Below the pieces are notes generated by a model that made no database searches, was not told the origin of the DNA, and saw only the letters and a list, made by a program, of their open reading frames with translations. From assembly GCA_030765045.1 (NCBI GenBank), contig CM060967.1, positions 26,568,284 through 26,632,283 of the forward strand: 64,000 bases of DNA, read 5' to 3'. The stretch is from Tenodera sinensis (Eukaryota; Arthropoda; Insecta; Mantodea; Mantidae). The first letter of the stretch is position 1. The number at the start of each line of letters is the position of its first letter. Positions 9,757-22,089 of this stretch are shown here, one piece after another. The position numbers were made by a program, and so were the translations under genes.

Positions 9757-10980
9757 GTATTCACACTAGATCAAAGCAAAGAGCTTGGTCAAAATTGCAG
9801 AATTTAAATGTTACTTTTAGTTCATGCAGTACATGTATTTAGCTTATAAAACGTAAATGATATTCTCAATTATTCCCTCTTTCATCATTTATCCTTTCTA
9901 AGTGTTTTCAGAAACCCTACCGGTCTGTTTTACTCACAGATGATATATCCTCAAGCGTTGTATCTCACAATTCCTGCAAGGATGTCACCTATTACATTTC
10001 TCTATTTGTTTTACCTTGGCCCAAGCTAGTTCTATGGAACAAGCAAATGAAAGTGTGGTCCAGTGAAACCCAAAATGCATTCCCTTTAATAATATCTTTA
10101 GGTTTGCTTGTTTCAATCACCCTGAAACTATCTTTTACGCACAGACTGTCACTCTGAAACCCTTTGTTCTGTAACTATAATATCAGAGCAGATTTCACAC
10201 CACTCCTAAGCTGGGATTCATCTACTTCTACACTCATTTTTGCTTTACTTCCAAGATAACGCAAGTGACCTGTCCAATTTTCAACTGAAATTAAGAGATG
10301 TTAGCATATTAGCAAACAAACATAGCAGGAATAACATTGGATGGCAACTTAACCATCAGCAACGTTATCTGGGAAGTTTACAAAAATTTGGTTACACTGC
10401 TCAGTCCCCTAAGGCGATGAGCTGTTGAACAGACAGTATACATGTTTTCTTGAACCCAGCTTTAATATGTAGAGTACAAATGAGGAAAGCAAACATGCAA
10501 ACACACAAACCGAAGAATACTAATAACCTTACTGCATCTACAGATTACCTCTTGAACCACTAATTATTTTATCAAAACAGAAAGTTAGAATATATACCAG
10601 GTGCATCATCTGTCCCTATTGTTTTCAAATTTATGCAACCCACTAAGAAACAGGTGTACCTGGAGTTTATCTTGATTGTAGACTCCACACATGGGCATAG
10701 ACAGAAAACATCTCAGTGAATAAGTGATTTAAGAGGGCAAAAGGTATTTGTGATATAAATCCATTCCAAAAACAAATTACTCTTACACTGAGAATTTCAC
10801 CAGGTTCTGCACAATTTACAAACTTCCTTTTGGAGTATACATTCTACACACACCCTCTTGAAACTCCTGTTCAATGAGCACCTGTCATAATGGATTCACT
10901 TTCAAAATGAGTTAAAACAAAATACCAGATCTGTGTCAAGGGATACTGACAGGCTATGACCAATTAAAGACATGCCTATA
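9757..10980. other. Intron 3 stretch without recognisable features
   Basis: AT-rich intronic sequence between the LTR and the fold-back at 11012. Short frames are present but show no family signature, and no repeat shared with other parts of the window was noticed. Confidence 0.5.
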
Positions 10981-11011
10981 CCGGTAATTGAATTGTACTA
11001 TCAACAAACTT

Positions 11012-11166
11012 TTAATCCAAAAAGGTGAGTCGATTAACACTATACAACACATAATTTTACGGAACATGTTTCGGAGATTGGCATGGATGAGTCAGCCTCC
11101 AAAACATGTTCTGAAAAATTATAAGTGCTCTATAGCGTTATTAATCGACTCACCTTTTTGGATTAA
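11012..11166. repeat. Fold-back element with perfect 26-bp terminal inverted repeats
   Basis: The outer 26 bp (11012-11037, containing AATCCAAAAAGGTGAGTCGA) is exactly complementary to 11141-11166; inner parts pair imperfectly (AACATGTTTCGGA with CCAAAACATGTTCTG). The 155-bp unit resembles the ends of the Penelope pair at 2335-3560 (TCGATTAA...AACACT, ACATGTTTC), so it may be a terminal inverted dimer of that family. Confidence 0.65.
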
Positions 11167-11559
11167 ATTGGTTATAACACTGTTTTCAAACTTCCAAGAA
11201 AGAAGATAAATGTCAAATAGTTCAATAATGCACTTACTAGTTTGTATTGGAAGCGTAATATCTTGAGCCATGTTTATTAATAAAGATCAAACACCAATAG
11301 AATCTTAAATTTGTACTAATGTGTCGTAACACACTAGTGAAGTAGAAAAAAATGGATAGTTCCACCATACCTCAGCTAGCATTCAAGTTTAAAAGACTAG
11401 TCCTTACAGGGTTGTGTGGTGGAGTGGAATTATTATGCTTTGGTCACACCGGTGACATGAACACACGTGTTTGAATCTACAATAATGGATCAATTCAGAT
11501 GTGCAACTACTCAAAAAATCTATGCATCACCAACCTCCGAAAAAAACTCAGAAAATACA

Positions 11560-12610
11560 ATCTATTGGTTCCTGTTTTTTTTAATGAATATCTTTTCCCA
11601 AACCATTAAACCCATAGATCCATTTAATTGTTTTAATAATTTAACCTCTGGATTTATTTCATGATTAACTGACCAAAAATTATCTGCCACATCTGTTCAT
11701 ATTTAATATTTCTAAAATGTTTCTTCATTCTAGTCTCTAAATGACATTCAGTTTTACCAATGTAAACCCCTATCAAATTTTAACAGCTAAATTGATAAAT
11801 TCCAGATTTTTTACAATTTTGTATTTTATGCTTTTTAAAAAAGTTTAGTAAATCTTGTATATTAAATTTATTTTGAGTAACCAAAGTTATTCCATGTTTA
11901 AGAGGTAGAACTGGAACTTAAAAATTCAATGCCACAACTGGGATTTGAACCACAGACCTTCCCAGTTGTGGCATGGAATTTTTAAGTTCCAGTTCTACCT
12001 CTTAAACTTTGCCCACACACGGCTTGTGTGTTTAAAAACACCAACAGTAAGTTTGTTGGCATAAATAAATAATAATTATTCCATGTTCTTTAAAAATTTT
12101 TGTTAATTTTTTTACTAGCCCAAGGATGGTAAAGTAACCTTTTAAAAATACAACCATTTCTTGAGGGTAGAAACTTCTTTAACAGCCTTTTGATATTTAA
12201 ATGTTTCTATCTTTTTATGTGTTAAAATCTGTATTAAAACCATTAATTACTGCAGTACTGATAATGTGTTTATATTCTGTGTTAAATTCTTCCTTATTAA
12301 GGGGTATATTTATTAACCTATATATTAAACTATTGAAAACAGAAAATTCACGTGAAGAAGGATTAAAACTTTTTTTTTATGTAATTGTCAGCATGAGCAG
12401 ATTTTCTATAAATGCCAAAATTCAATTTATTGTTGTTTTTTAATTTTTAAATCTAGGAACAGAAGGCAACCATTATTTTCCATTTCAAAAGTGAATATTA
12501 TGGCTTTATCTTCCAAATTTAAAAGTATTAAAGCATCATTATCTGTTTCTCAGGGTCAACAGCAAAAATGTCATCCACATATCTGTACCATATTTTAAAA
12601 GTTCAAGGGA
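11560..12610 (-). mobile_element. Penelope-like element fragment: RT motif C, linker and GIY-YIG (decayed)
   Basis: Read on the minus strand, an RT palm motif WYRYVDDIFAVDPE lies at about 12555-12600. It is followed by a linker like the one at 24938-25100 and then a GIY-YIG region (KSGIYQFSC-like, YIGKT-like, KPEVKLLKQL-like) down to about 11560, with stops and frameshifts. RT followed by GIY-YIG is the defining order of Penelope-like elements. A SINE is inserted at 11899-12075. A second fragment in the opposite orientation starts at about 12640. Confidence 0.72.
11899..12075. mobile_element. S1 SINE hairpin inserted in the Penelope fragment, with 12-bp TSD
   Basis: TTATTCCATGTT is present at 11887-11898 and again at 12076-12087, and the Penelope reading resumes on either side. 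The insert begins with an inverted pair of the S1 module (AGAACTGGAACTTAAAAATT and its complement around a B-box-like GGATTTGAACC) and ends with GGCTTGTGTGTTTAAAAACA and a TAAATAAAT tail. Confidence 0.75.
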
Positions 12611-12639
12611 ATGATATAGTAATTTGTATTTCAAAAAAG

Positions 12640-13000
12640 ATTCCAAGAAATGATGAAAGTGGACTACCCAGAGGTTAAATTACTCAAACAATTAAATGGA
12701 CCTATTGATTTAATGTTTTGGGAAAAGATATTCATTTTAAAAAAAACAGGAACCGTGTTATAAATTTAGAAATAGCAGCAATAGATTGTATTTATATTTT
12801 GTTTTCAGATGTTGGCAACGCATAGATCTTTTGGGTAGTTGAGTATCTGTAGCCATGGTAACTTTTTAAATAAAGCTTTGAAAATGTGTTGGAACCACCA
12901 TGAAATATATGTCAGCAGCATGTAAGAACCTGCAGCAATTACTACAATAAGTGAAGTTTTTAGTCTCTAAATTTGTTTTTATTTTAGACAATAAGGTATT
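12640..13000 (+). mobile_element. Penelope-like element 3' fragment
   Basis: Encodes the end of the GIY-YIG region (EVKLLKQLNGPIDLMFWEKI, then RNRVINLEI-like, CIYI) in broken frames. It is followed by the 3' terminal sequence AAGTGAAGTTTTTAGTCTCT shared with 22270, 25710 and 62205. It adjoins the oppositely oriented copy at 11560-12610, repeating the inverted-pair arrangement seen at 2335-3560. Confidence 0.65.
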
Positions 13001-14065
13001 AAAAAAATTACAATTAAATTACATTAAGCAGATGAAAATGCAGTTTGAGCACTTCATTAATCAAGTACCTTTTTTAACTCACTTTATTCTTACATGTGAC
13101 TGTAAATATGGCAAAATGTTAATCATAATGTTATCATTTTTCTGCAGTTACTATGTATTGCTTTTTTTTTCATTTCTTTTTAGTAAGTTCAATATGAAAA
13201 AAAATTCCTGTACCTGAAACATTTAGGTATCAAGCTGCTTGCTAGTCAACTAAAAGATATTTATGTTTTAGCTCTTGGCAGCTTATTGTATCCATGGAAC
13301 TTTTCGTTGTGACTATCAGAATAGGCCCAAGAACAATTAACTGTACTTGACACAAGAAACCTACAAAACAAATTTGGCTTGACAAATGGAACCATGTTTT
13401 CAAGTAAGACTATAATCTGTAGGTAGCACTGATATGAAAAAAATGTTACACAACATAGCAGCACACTCAATCCAAGATCCCCAGCAAGTAATGATCATGA
13501 AACTTGGAAGTGGCAGGCCAGTGGTTTATCATAGGCAACATAACTCAGAGTTTTCAGTTTCAGCAGAATGTTTATTCAGAGCAGAGATGGATTGATATAT
13601 ATGTGTCTAAAGCTCTTCGGAAAGATACCACAGTGAGAAAGTATGTTTCTAGTTGCAAAAGGAGGCATTTTTTCACACACTTTTTTTCCATTTTTGGAAC
13701 CTTTATCCCTTCCCCTCCCCAACCCCCAACCTTTTCCCTCTTTTTCCTTTTGAATTTCATACCATTTTATTCTGTATGATTTCTAATCAATATAAAATAT
13801 GTAGCTTTCAATTAATGCCTCCTCAGCTTGCTGTTAACAATACATAAAACAGACATAAGTTAACATCTGTCCATTAAGGTAAAGTGTGACAATGGACAAG
13901 TGAATGGGTGCTGATGCTGATATCCTATAGTCAGTGGTTACATCTTCAGCACCATTTCCATTAGAAGGACCTAAATCACTACTGACGATCACTAATGTTA
14001 AAAGAAAACCTTTCATACGCATTGCATCAAGAAGTAATCATTAAAAAAAAATAATAAATGCTTAC

Positions 14066-14190
14066 CTTTCTCTTAATGTGCTCTAACAGATAAGGATGCC
14101 CCATCAAAAAGCACTGATGAGCAAATACCATTTCATCCTTATCCACCTTCAAACCACCACCTTCTATTGAAACGACCTTGTGGAATCCAT
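14066..14190 (-). CDS. Hsf: Hsf coding exon 3 (end of DNA-binding domain, wing and linker)
   Basis: Begins with AT, completing the Tyr codon, then GFHKVVSIEGGGLKVDKDEM, and ends in the conserved FLMGHPYLLEHIKRK. This covers the last strands, the flexible wing and the basic tail of the DNA-binding domain that leads into the linker. The length of 125 bp restores phase 0 at the donor GTAAGC. The residue before KVV is His; vertebrate HSF1 has Arg there, and substitutions at this site occur in invertebrate HSFs. Confidence 0.93.
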
Positions 14191-14639
14191 CTGAAAGACA
14201 AATTTGTTACCTGTTATAAAATCATTGCCACCATTCATTTTAGTTCAAGAGCAGAAATATTTAGTTATAAAGTACCAAAGCAGTAAAAACACTCAATAAC
14301 ATTGATATAAAAATGGTCCTGCCGAAGCCTGTTCCAAGCCAGGTTAAAAAGGGTGAGGGGGAGGAGTAACAACCTTGTTAAAAATCCAAGGCTCAGCTGG
14401 TCCAGCTGTTACTACCTTGTAAGGATCCTTTGTCTAGGGTTACAGACACTACCTCTTTAGGCATTGGCTCATCAAAGGATAAAGGAAGAAAACCTTGATG
14501 CAAAAATTTCCTGATCCCCCAGGTTGGGGGTTGACACAATGGGCCAGCTCCCTGTTTATCAGAAAAATTGTAATTTGCTAAAATACTCATTAAGGAAAAA
14601 TCGGTTAGTTACAACAGAAGACAACAGCTATGCAAACAG

Positions 14640-14920
14640 ACTATTCTGGTTGGAACATAGAATACGCAAGGAATAAACAATTACAAGAAATTATCAATAC
14701 ACTGAAAACAACATAACATGACAATTCTGATCAAAATTAAGAAAAAAGGACACATGGACTCCAGTGGGACATAGGAAGAGGGGAAGGTCCAAATTAACAT
14801 GGAAGCAAGGAATAGTTCAAGAATAAAAGAAAGCAGATTAAAAGATGGAACCTGGGAAGACATAAAAGTGTGGAAAATGGTTATAATTCCTAAATGAGTG
14901 CAGCAAGATGTCAAAGGCAT
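14640..14920 (+). mobile_element. LINE ORF2 C-terminal remnant (GRPRxTW type)
   Basis: Plus-strand frames contain RLFWLEHRIRKE, then TPVGHRKRGRSKLTWKQGIV, then KDGTWEDIKVWK. This matches the R(G/S)RPRxTW...GxWxDRxxWK tail common at the end of many LINE ORF2 proteins. Stops and frameshifts are frequent. No RT is present, so this is a short 3' relic, in Hsf intron 2. Confidence 0.5.
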
Positions 14921-15235
14921 GGTAAACCTGGAATAGCTAGATAAAATGGTGCTGCAATGAAGTTGGATCTACTGCATAAAATTCTCATATAAAGGGGAAA
15001 AAAAAAAAAAGTTTGATATTCTTTTGCCAAAACATATTGCATTACTTCAGTAGGTTAAAGTCTGATACTCCAAGAAAGGCTTTTCCATATCATACTAATG
15101 TATGAATAATTCTGTAAGCTTCAAGAAATTGGATTATGATACCTGAACAGATGTATTGAAATTTAGAAATTTAGAAACCTGAGCGAACTTCAATAAAGTT
15201 TAGTTTCAGCACTCTGTGGATATATATATATGTCG

Positions 15236-15465
15236 GTCTGGGTGGCTCAGTTGGTTAGACGCTGGCCTACGGATCCCAAGGTCGCGGGTTCAAACCCGGC
15301 CCAGGCCGATGGTTTTTAAGTGTGCTTAAAAACGACAGCTCTATGTCAGTAGATTTACTGGCATGTAAAAGAACTCCTGCGGGACAAAATTCCAGCACAC
15401 CGGCGACGCTGATGTGATCCTGGCAATTAACAGCGTCGTTAAATAAGAAAATAATTTAATTTAAT
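15236..15465 (+). repeat. tRNA-derived SINE, family S3, full length
   Basis: The head reads GTCTGGGTGGCTCAGTTGGT with a B box GGGTTCAAACCC, and its ends still pair as an acceptor-like stem (GTCTGGG with CCCAGGC). A unique body follows (CAGTAGATTTACTGGCATGT; CCGGCGACGCTGAT), ending in an AATTTAATTT tail. The D and T stems do not pair well and no anticodon stem of normal length forms, so it is a SINE. Good preservation suggests recent activity. Fragments occur near 41200 and 42910-43050. Confidence 0.75.
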
Positions 15466-15719
15466 TTCTGTGGATATATAAATTTGCCATCAATTACTTC
15501 AGTTTATGTGCAACAGGCTTTCTCTACATCAATTTTAAAAAGGACATTGGACTTATTAGCTTACATGTCACCAGTTCTATCAATTTCATGTTGCAACTGT
15601 AAGCAATATACTTTAACCATGACATGAACAGCTTCCAATGCAAAGCAAAGATTTTTAGAAAATATTTTAAACGTAAAGTAAAATAGCCTATAGTAGAGAA
15701 AGTAAAAATGAGTTACAAT

Positions 15720-18690
15720 TTGCATTTATTTACAAATTACACATACACTTATCAGTTACACTAGTTTAAAAATCTTCTATTGAATGTAGAGCTTTTACTG
15801 TTAAGAATTCTCTTAATTTGTTTTTAAATAAATTGCCCTTGTACATTTCTAGGTGCTTGGGTAATTTGTTGTAATAATGGGCTACTGCAACGTGTGGATC
15901 TTTCATTATCACTTTTGTATTGTATGAGTTTTTATGGAGATCTTGCTTCTGCCTAGTATCATAGTGGTGCATTTCTTCATTCCTGACATATGAATTTAGT
16001 CTTGAGTAGGCAAGCAATATAATTCTTTATATGAATAGTGAGTAGAAAGTAAAATACTTCTTATTTTTAAAAATATCCCTACAGCTTTCTTTGCTTCTTA
16101 GATTAAACATTATTCTTAAACATCTTTTTTTTAATATAAACAGTCTATTTAGATGAGAGTCAGCACATAGTCCCCACACTTCAATATCATATACAATATG
16201 AGGGTAGATTATCCCATAATATGCAGTATTTAATACACTGTTATTTACATATTTTGACAAATAGTACCTTTAGCTACTTTACTGCAAACATTTATATGTT
16301 GTTTCCAGTCCAGGTGTTTATCTACACATATTCCAAGAAATAGATGACTTTCTGAAATTTCACATTTATCTAATTTTACTTGAAACTGCTGAATATTACT
16401 CCGGTGTTGTAGTTCAAACTTGATTAGTGCAGTTTTACTAATATTTGCAGACAGATTTATGCTGTTAAAGTATTCGAAAGCCTGATTTGCAGTAACAATG
16501 ACTGAATTGCTCAGTTCAGAGTCGGTTTTGTCACATAATATGGCAGTGCTATCATCTGCATAAGTAATAATCTTGCTGTTTACTGGGTTAGTGATATGTA
16601 TATAAACTAGGAACAGGAATGGCCCTAGTACCGAGCCTTGTGGTACTCCACAGTGTACTATTCCCGTTTATATTTAACCCTACGGACTTGACTACCATTT
16701 TTATGATTGATTTCCGTATACTGTTTTCGGTTTGAAAGATAGGAAGCAATAAGTTTATTGGCTACCCCACGTACGCCATAACTTTTATAACAATATGTTA
16801 TGTTGAACACATCGAAGGCCTTAGACAAATCCAGAAACAATCCTGCAACTTTATTCTTTTCATCTAGCTGGTTTATAACTTCATGCAGTAGTTCTACGGC
16901 TGCAGATACAGCTGATCTCCCTGTTTGGAATCCATGTTGTTGAGTGTTTAAAATGTTTACTGCAAAGAAGTTGTACAAGTTCTTTAGAATAATTTTCTCA
17001 TACAGTTTGCCTAGAGTAGATGTCAGTATAATCGGTCTGTAGTTTTGTATCTCTATTCCCTTTTTTATATATCAGTCTAACAATGCTCAATTTTAAGCAG
17101 TCCAGAAATGTCCCATTATTTATTGACTCATTTATCAAGTACGTTATGATATCTCCTAGCACATATTTACAATCTTTCACAAGAGGTAGGGTTATCCCAT
17201 CCCAACCATGTGATTGCTTATTCTTTAATTTATTTCCTTAATTATTTCTTCCTTAGTGGTATCATAAAAATAAACTGATTGGACAATCGGATTCCTATTG
17301 TTCAAAAATGGATCACCGTTTTGTGTAGCACTCCCCCATGCTTAACAATAATTTACTAAACATATTTGCAATGACACTAGTATCTTCTCAGATATTCCTG
17401 TGGAGTTTGGTTCAATATTTTCACAATGAGACTCAACGCTTCTTATACTACTATTTCTAATGTTCCACGAAGTTTTAGAAATATCTGATTTATTTATATG
17501 CTCAGTATATTCATTCGCCTTGAGATCCCTTAGTTTGCTTTGATAGAGATTTTGTGTTGTTTATATCAACTTTTATAGGTCTCATATCCAGTGTATTTAT
17601 ACCAGCAGTGCACATTTTTAACTTTTTCTTTAAGTTTTACTATTTCACAGTTAATTGAGTATGTTTTTTGTCATTTAAAACACAGTTTTTGTAATATAGG
17701 GACAACATTCATAAAAATGTACATTAAATTTTTTTATAAATTTCCTCCCATTTAAAGTTAATCCCATCACAGCTATATGCGGTTTCCCAAGTTTCATTTT
17801 CCAAGACTAATTGTTTAGCCTGTTCGTTGTAACTGACCTAAATATTATGGTTTCAAATTGCTGTTCTTTGATATACGTATTCAGTATTTTGATGCACTGA
17901 GCATAGTGGCCTGAAATATGGCCATCTACTACAAAGTGGATATATACCCATCCTCAATATTGGTTATGACATGCTCGATTGTTGTGGATGCCATTGCTGT
18001 TTCTCTTGGTAGAAAAACAGTATCCCTCAGCCCATGTTCAATCAGCAAGTCATTTAACTTATTATAGTTTTCATCATCAATTTTTAAGTTTACGTTTAAA
18101 TCCCCCAGTATTACAATTTTAGTATTATTATTATTACTTTTGAACACTTTTAACATATCATTGAATTCATTAAAAAATTCATCAATATTGGTGTTAGGAG
18201 ACCTGCAAATTCCTATTCTATGTATATCACATTCATGAAATTTAATTTTTACTGCTACTGCTTCAAGTACCACTTCCCGTTTAAATTTGTTATACACATT
18301 TACTTGCTTACATTTAACACTATTCGTAGCATAGATGACCACACCACCCCCTTTATGCACCTTTCGAGAGAATGAATCAACCATTGGATAATTGCGAATT
18401 TTGCACAACTTGAGCTGCTCATCATTTTGACCATGTTCCATTACAACAATCATCTCTGTATCCAAATCATTAATAAATTGTTCAACAGTCTTTAACTTAA
18501 TGCTAATGTACTGCACATTTTGATGTGTTATTCTGAAACAACCCTTACACTTATTGATTAAATTAGGCACTGTATCACTTATTTTAGATTGTTCTATAAG
18601 AAAGAATGTGTCAGTAGTATCACCTTCAGCATGCTTAAAAATGATTAGCATATTACTCACACACTATTATGAAATATTAGACATGCACAT
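15720..18690 (-). mobile_element. Decayed APE-type LINE (endonuclease plus RT), Jockey/CR1-like
   Basis: On the minus strand a 243-codon frame (18660-17929) encodes an APE-type endonuclease: HQNVQ near the start, later VVMEHG, GICRSPN and VILGDLNVN. RT pieces follow in broken frames. These are LIYKKGNRDTKL (about 17080), QHGFQTGRSAVSA with LFLDLSKAFDVF (16978-16658), TYADDS with the catalytic Asp pair (YADD at 16562-16551) and the thumb/C-terminal tail YDTRQKQDLH...VAVAHYYNKLPKH (16017-15766). Several stops and frameshifts show it is inactive. It occupies about 3 kb of Hsf intron 2. No RNase H is seen, which favours the Jockey/CR1 side over the I superfamily. Confidence 0.8.
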
Positions 18691-19363
18691 GCTATTAGTC
18701 CAAATTCTTTTATTGGGCATAATATAACCAATCCACTGAACCTCTGCACTTTGAAATATATTACCTCTGATCAACCTTATGAGCAACCTCAATAACGTAA
18801 TAAGGGTTCAATCACTACAAATCAAAAATAGACCCCAAATCTATTTTCCATCATTTATGTATTATAAGTAGTGCTATTTTTCTAGAGGGACACATTTAAA
18901 ATATACATTTTCCCTTAAAAAGCAGGAAATGTCATTTTATAACTATTAATTGGTTTTATTCATATTTGTTTGGTTGGCTTCCATTTAAAGAGGTTATAGT
19001 AGTATTAGAACCGATTGCAATCTCTTTGCAAGCGTCAAAAATAAACCTATGACAACAACCACTTTGCTATCTTCTCAGCGAGTTTCTTGTTTTCTCTTGG
19101 TGTTTGTTCCATGTTCTTAGGTATCGTTCAATTCCTTGCAATAGTAGACGTAACAAGTTCTATCTTGTTTGTGCTTAGAGGTTTACCAACTCTGGTAGTG
19201 TACTGTACAGTGTGCAAGTGGTTTTTCAAGTTAGAAGACGTAATGAATTGAAAAATAACTATTTCAAGTGGTCTCCAGCATACAAGAAAATAAAACAACG
19301 GTGAATACATTTCAAATTATAATACTGAAAGTTCGATGACAGTGGATAATACTGCAATCAAAA

Positions 19364-19870
19364 ATGAAAGCAGTGAACACATGTGTGATGAGACCTCGAG
19401 TTAACAGTGATGAAAAACTAGATGACATACCTGATTGTTGGTCTTTAGATAAACATGTTGCATTTTGTGCAAAACATGGGTGGCTATTGTTGAAAAACAA
19501 GAAACTTGGTCGCAGAATATGTGGAGAAGTTGTGAAACTCGGACCAGACAGAAACAAACAGGATGCACATTGCACAGGGATAGACTACAATTTTTGTGTC
19601 ATCTTATGGGCATGAGGAAAAAAGGAAATAAAAAAGAACGAGCTGATCTTTCCACAAAAGAAAATATTCAAACACAAGGGAAGTTCTGCTCCTAAAGGTG
19701 CATGTAGGATTTTACGTAACTCCAAAGAAAACACCTTTGGAAACATTTGCACGAGAACTTTCGAAAAATAAAAAGAAGTGACTACAAATGTGTTTCATGT
19801 GGTGTACAAAGTTGCTAAACATAGCCAAGCTTTTAATGATAGGTTGACGGTAGCAACAAACAGTTGATAT
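19364..19870 (+). pseudogene. hAT/ZBED-like transposase N-terminal relic
   Basis: One frame with a few stops reads IPDCWSLDKHVAFCAKHGWL, then KNKKLGRRICGEVVKLGPDR, later KKIFKHKGSSAPKGACRI and VFHVVYKVAKHSQAFNDR. The pattern CWxLxxxxxFxxKxxWL...KLGCxxC...LG...KKIxxHxxSxAHKxA...VYKxAKxxxxFxD is that of the zinc-finger N-terminus of KIAA1586/ZBED-like, hAT-derived proteins. The first zinc Cys is replaced by Arg (GRRIC). No catalytic region remains. The family is assigned from pattern memory, so confidence is moderate. Confidence 0.5.
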
Positions 19871-20014
19871 TGAAATCTGACCTGTTTATTAATCACTACA
19901 ACAATAATTTTATCTGCTCGGCTTACTTAATTTCTTGAGTTACACAGAGCTCTTAGACTTTAAAGTAAGTACGACCAGTCCAAGAATTCCTCTAAACTTC
20001 TTTTCTTTTTTTTT

Positions 20015-20600
20015 TACTTTCTCCACTACATTTAGTAAAGTAGAGGAAGCACTATATTCCACTCAAAAATTCGATGTCGAGATTTCACCAGAAATATGTT
20101 TTGAGGCCCCCCTGAATCCAAAAAAAGTATTTTTAGAAAAAGGTCCATGTGTGTGTCTGCATGTCTGTTGGTCAGTCTGTGGACAGGATAACTCAAAAAA
20201 GAAAAGTCAGTTAAAAACCAAAGTTGGTATTTCAGTTTATGTCTTTCAAGGATGTGACACAAAGATTTTGAAGAAAGTTGCTCCACTTAGACTACCCTTT
20301 ACATGGAAAATTCTTAGATAATTTTGATTTTCTTGAAAATGGCTCTTAATACTTTTGATTAAAATGTCGTATGTTTTAGATATTTTTATGACAAATGAAA
20401 TATATATCTTGAATTTTCTGGCTATAGCCCCTGTAGTCGTATTTACTCTGGATGACTTGGCATAACTCCTAAACCATAAGAGATAGACCAAATCTTACTA
20501 TACAAAAAACATAGATCTTGCTAAAACAATTTATATCTGTATAAACTTTTTTGTAGAGTAAACCATTTTGGAGATATTCATTATTTATTCATGCCAACAA
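20015..20600 (+). repeat. Copy of unclassified repeat family R1
   Basis: Ordered blocks include AAAAATTCGATGTCGAGATT, GTGTGTGTCTGCATG, AAAACCAAAGTTGGTATTTC, CTTGAATTTTCTGGCTATAG and CATAGATCTTGCTAAAAC. All recur in the same order at 39140-39960 and, in reverse, at 41930-42345. No conserved reading frame is shared between copies, so the family is probably non-autonomous. Confidence 0.7.
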
Positions 20601-20912
20601 GCTTACTGCTGGTGTTTCTAAACACACAAGCCGTGTGTGGGCAATGTTTAAGATGTGGAATCAGGACTGAAAAATTCAATGCCATAGCTGGGATTTGAAC
20701 CACAGATCTTCCGCCTATCGAGCGGTTGCTTTAACCACTAAGTTACCATGGCCAACTTGCCAGTACAAATCAGATGGGGAATCTAATGTTGTACTGGCAA
20801 GTTGGCCATGGTAGCTTAGTGGTTAAAGCAGTCGCTCGATAAGCGGAAGATCCATGGTTGAAATCCTGGCTATGGCACTGTATTTTTCAGTCCTGATTCC
20901 ATGATTCCATTT
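20586..20912. repeat. Head-to-head inverted pair of S1 SINEs
   Basis: A minus-strand S1 copy (20768-20586, ending in the GCTTGTGTGTTTAGAAACAC module) abuts a plus-strand copy (20790-20912). Arms of about 110 bp pair with a loop of about 25 bp. Both carry the tRNA-like A box (TAGCTTAGTGGTTAAAGCAG) and a B-box remnant. Confidence 0.75.
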
Positions 20913-21357
20913 ACATTATATGTTGGAAGAAATTATGCAAAAATTTATAAAATGAAATATTAGTATATTAGGTACTTTTGCAGTAATATCTGCCTGTGAG
21001 ATGGTGTGGCTTACGTGTATACACTTATAAAACAGTACTGTTGCAGAACTAAAACAGTGACATCCAGACAATTTTATTCCAAGTTCAACTCACGGCTGAA
21101 ACATTAGATCAAACTAACGTTGCACATGTGCCCATTATGCATTGAGAATTTTGATATCCGTCTGAGAGACAGATATTGCCATTTGGATTAACCATGTCAT
21201 GTTCAAATTCTTCATATATTCTCACACTTGTTTATAGACAGAATTTAACAGGTGCAATGAACTTGAAGGGTCATTCTGCTGTATATTTGGTTGCCTCAGA
21301 ATGGCGGGGAAGAAATTTGGTAATGAATAACTACTTTTCAAAATATTTTTTCTTTCT

Positions 21358-21712
21358 TTACCAGATTATCCTCCCCTTATGGAGGATCTGCACCCCCTAG
21401 GACTTACAAGCCAATGTATACGATCAGACACCTGTCGGGGAGCAGAGGAATCTATGGACTGGACAGAGTGAAGACCTGGGAAGCGGGTGGTCAGCCAAGC
21501 ACCAGGTATGAGAGTGGGGAAGAGGATGATATGAAATGCAGACGAAATTGATGAATAGAAAGTTGATGATGGAGCAATTGGTGGAATGAGTGGTGGGAGA
21601 AAGCAGAGAAAACCCACCCAGACGCTGCTTTATCCACCAGTCCCTGGGATTGAACCCGGACTGCCTAGGTGATAGGTGAATGGTCTAACTGCTTGGCCAC
21701 GCACTGCCATCA
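21358..21712 (-). repeat. tRNA-derived SINE, family S2
   Basis: Minus-strand S2 copy: a head near 21712 (AAGCAGTTAGACCATTC), the B-box-like GGTTCAATCCC, the S2 body, and a 3' end at CAGATTATCCTCCCCTTATG read in complement. It has a small deletion around the GGACCCGCATGTGG segment relative to the 4432 copy. It lies in Hsf intron 2. Confidence 0.65.
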
Positions 21713-22089
21713 AAATATTGTCCAACTAAAAAACATCAAAATAAATGCTCTCATTAGCTGCGAAAATTTCAGTCAGACCAATGAAGAAATTTCCATTTTC
21801 AGAAGAAAAACTTTTCTAAACAATGAAGTTTCCCATGCTGTTAGAAAGAATCTGTAGAATTTTTCCCAAATAATATTTAGAAGATAGTGTCATAACTAGA
21901 ATCCAAACCTTTTTACAGGAAACAAAAGGTTGCAGGGTTTGGACTATAGCAAGTGGAAGGGGTAAGTCAGTCACATGATCACATCACAGTGTGGGAAATA
22001 CATGATCACATCACATAGTGTGGGAAATACAAATTGGAAAATAGAATCACAGATTGTTACAACAATAATCAATATTCTGTAGCTAAATA

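Noticed and set aside
9606..9842. 78-codon frame downstream of the heat shock promoter, considered as a heat shock protein
   Set aside because: No similarity to any HSP domain and it runs over the predicted LTR boundary; it is probably non-coding.
15238..15308. Possible tRNA gene
   Set aside because: The acceptor-like ends pair, but the D and T stems do not fit, and the sequence continues into a SINE body with an AT-rich tail.
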